From assembly GCF_016019885.1 (NCBI RefSeq), contig NZ_JAEANY010000001.1, forward strand, positions 186,001 through 250,000: a DNA stretch of 64,000 bases. The letters run 5' to 3'. Shown one piece after another: positions 62,752 through 64,000 of this stretch. The notes below the pieces were generated by a model, which was given only the letters and a program-made list of their open reading frames with translations, was not told the DNA's origin and ran no database searches. How positions within the stretch are numbered: position 1 is the first letter of the stretch; each line of letters starts with the position of its first letter. The position numbers and the translations under genes are program-made. The DNA comes from Aurantiacibacter sediminis (GTDB taxonomy: Bacteria; Pseudomonadota; Alphaproteobacteria; Sphingomonadales; Sphingomonadaceae).

Positions 62752-64000
62752 ATGGCATCCATGCCGATCGAACAGAAGCATACGTCACGCGGAGGCAGCA
62801 GGCCGCCGGTCAGTGCGCATCCCGCTTTTCCGGCGGTGGTCGCACTGTGGTTTGCTGCGCTGCTCGGCCTCGGCAGCCTCATCCTGCCGGGTGCGCTGAT
62901 CGAACGGCTCGTCAGCGCTTCTGGCATAGCCTCGCTCATTCCCGCCGCCGCACCGCCTCTCGGCTTTACCGCCCGCGCTGCCATCGCTCTCGCGGCGACA
63001 ATTCTCGGCGCGCTGATCGGCCTTGTCGCTGCGCGCCGCGTCGCACGCGCTCGAACCAGCAATGACATGGATGATGATCTGCTGGAGGATCTTGATCTCG
63101 AAGACTCTGGTCACAAACCTTTCAATGCCGAAATGGACCTTGAGGAAGACGGCATCGAGCCTGACGCTGACGAGGTGGAGCCCATTCAGGAAGTGCAAGG
63201 CGATGCACCGAAGAAGCGTCGCCGTGCGCTGGCGATGCAGGAGGTAGAGGGCCCAAGCGAATTCCTGATGGCTGCGCCGCTGCCCGGTTCAGATGAATTA
63301 GGGCATGACATCCTGCTGGATGATTTGCTCGATCTGGATGCCGATGCTGCCTTTGAAGAGGTTGAAGTGACAGGCCCTGCCGAGGCGTCGGAGCACCGGC
63401 CGGAGCGGCAGGAATTTATCGCTCCCAAAGAGGAACCTGCAGAGCGGTTCGTCGATGAGTCGAACGAAGCCGCGCCGGAGCCGCTGCATTTCTCCCCGCC
63501 ATCAATGGCCCGGCTGGAAGAGGATGGCGAGGTTGAGAACGACGTGCGGCCGTTTGATCTACCGACCGCTTATGAGCCGGATGCTGCTGACGAAAGCAGT
63601 GTCGAAGAAAGTGGCGACACCGACGAAAGTTTTGAGGACAGCATGACGGACCAGCAGTTTTTCGATTCCGATCCCGAAACGTCCTTCGTCACTGAAGACG
63701 CTGAGCCAGATCAGGCAAATGCGACAGCGGACGAAGATAGCGTCGAGAATGACGGCCTTGTCCAGCTCGTCCAGAAACTGGGCAACACGCTCGAAAAGCA
63801 CCGCGAATGGTCTGCCAAGCGCGCCGCAGAGGCGACAGCGCCTGTGCATGCCGCCTTTGACCCTTCCAATGAAGTAGGGGACGATCCCGCTCCCGTCCCG
63901 CAAATGTTCGAAGCTGCTCCGCAAGCAGAGCCCGCCGAAAGCGCTCCTGCGGTTCCGCAAGTATTCGAAGCCGCGCCGCCCGAAGATGCTGCCGAAGCCA
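62752..64000 (+). CDS. Large acidic membrane-anchored protein (partial, runs off window)
   Basis: The ATG at 62752 opens a frame of at least 416 codons with no stop before the window end. Residues about 29-100 contain two hydrophobic helices (VVALWFAALLGLGSLILPGALI and a second about AAIALAATILGALIGLVAA), then a very acidic Asp/Glu/Pro-rich region. Near the edge a repeated unit VPQ(M/V)FEAAP appears twice. Low-complexity and probably periplasmic or cytoplasmic linker; no domain is recognised. It lies 42 bases downstream of the glycosyltransferase and may belong to its transcript. Confidence 0.8.
   Translation, partial: MASMPIEQKHTSRGGSRPPVSAHPAFPAVVALWFAALLGLGSLILPGALIERLVSASGIASLIPAAAPPLGFTARAAIALAATILGALIGLVAARRVARARTSNDMDDDLLEDLDLEDSGHKPFNAEMDLEEDGIEPDADEVEPIQEVQGDAPKKRRRALAMQEVEGPSEFLMAAPLPGSDELGHDILLDDLLDLDADAAFEEVEVTGPAEASEHRPERQEFIAPKEEPAERFVDESNEAAPEPLHFSPPSMARLEEDGEVENDVRPFDLPTAYEPDAADESSVEESGDTDESFEDSMTDQQFFDSDPETSFVTEDAEPDQANATADEDSVENDGLVQLVQKLGNTLEKHREWSAKRAAEATAPVHAAFDPSNEVGDDPAPVPQMFEAAPQAEPAESAPAVPQVFEAAPPEDAAEA

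Noticed and set aside
1-64000. tRNA, rRNA, CRISPR array, insertion sequence or prophage
   Set aside because: Looked for on both strands by eye; no T-loop/acceptor pattern, no regularly spaced repeats and no transposase or phage gene found.

Overview
The window reads as the chromosome of an alphaproteobacterium, most likely a sphingomonad of the Erythrobacteraceae type. This is inferred from high GC, frequent ATGA/GTGA/TAATG gene overlaps, an HWE-family histidine kinase, putative CtrA-like and EcfG-like promoter motifs, a C-less ribosomal protein L33, PHA depolymerase, and an exosortase-A-associated polysaccharide cluster. No rRNA, tRNA, insertion sequence, prophage or CRISPR array was seen. 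Coding density is very high; nearly all of the gene content is core or family-level chromosomal genes.

Layout. 1-5.1 kb: leucine catabolism (isovaleryl-CoA dehydrogenase), a GAF-PAS-HWE sensor kinase, and a MidA-like methyltransferase overlapping lgt. 5.2-12.6 kb: glnD (nitrogen signalling), a PilZ protein, a PLP homeostasis protein, a ThiE-like protein and ftsK. 12.6-18.0 kb: a possible peptide-ligation or envelope cluster, made of a RimB-like retropepsin-fold protein, a RimK-type ATP-grasp ligase, an outer-membrane beta-barrel, a 7TM protein of the transglutaminase-linked family, and a second ATP-grasp (alpha-L-glutamate ligase-like). The last two overlap out of frame for up to 365 bp. 18.1-19.9 kb: small secreted and membrane proteins, one with a duplicated domain around a His-rich linker. 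19.9-31.6 kb: APC permease with regulatory tail, HerA-like ATPase, alanine dehydrogenase, 7TM diguanylate cyclase, thioesterase, oligopeptidase B, aminopeptidase P, VOC protein. 31.6-34.6 kb: EF-hand protein translationally coupled to an OmpR/EnvZ-type two-component pair. 34.6-43.3 kb: DUF853 ATPase, bifunctional PabB-PabC, RluA-type pseudouridine synthase, ArfB, L33, LolA, xthA, ribA, GNAT. 43.3-48.9 kb: psd, a DksA-type zinc finger, a beta-helix protein, an SPFH/RHH/small-membrane operon with a palindromic operator candidate, and recQ. 48.9-58.7 kb: acidic lipoproteins, phhA, GlsB-type stress protein, uppP, M13 peptidase, ABC exporter, phaZ, DUF4126. 58.7-64.0 kb: polysaccharide cluster (acyltransferase, O-ligase, small membrane protein, glycosyltransferase) and a large acidic membrane-anchored protein that runs off the window.

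Non-coding highlights. A strongly structured small-RNA candidate with its own promoter and terminator lies at about 40786-40908. A 247-bp element at 57803-58049 has ends that are inverted copies of one hairpin, with compensatory base changes in the stem. A cruciform-like repeat fills the arfB-rpmG gap. A 28-bp dyad sits directly upstream of the SPFH operon. An EcfG-type promoter precedes the GlsB-type stress gene, and two near-consensus CtrA boxes precede the diguanylate cyclase and the beta-helix gene. Start sites were re-chosen from Shine-Dalgarno position and family N-termini wherever the longest open frame was clearly too long.
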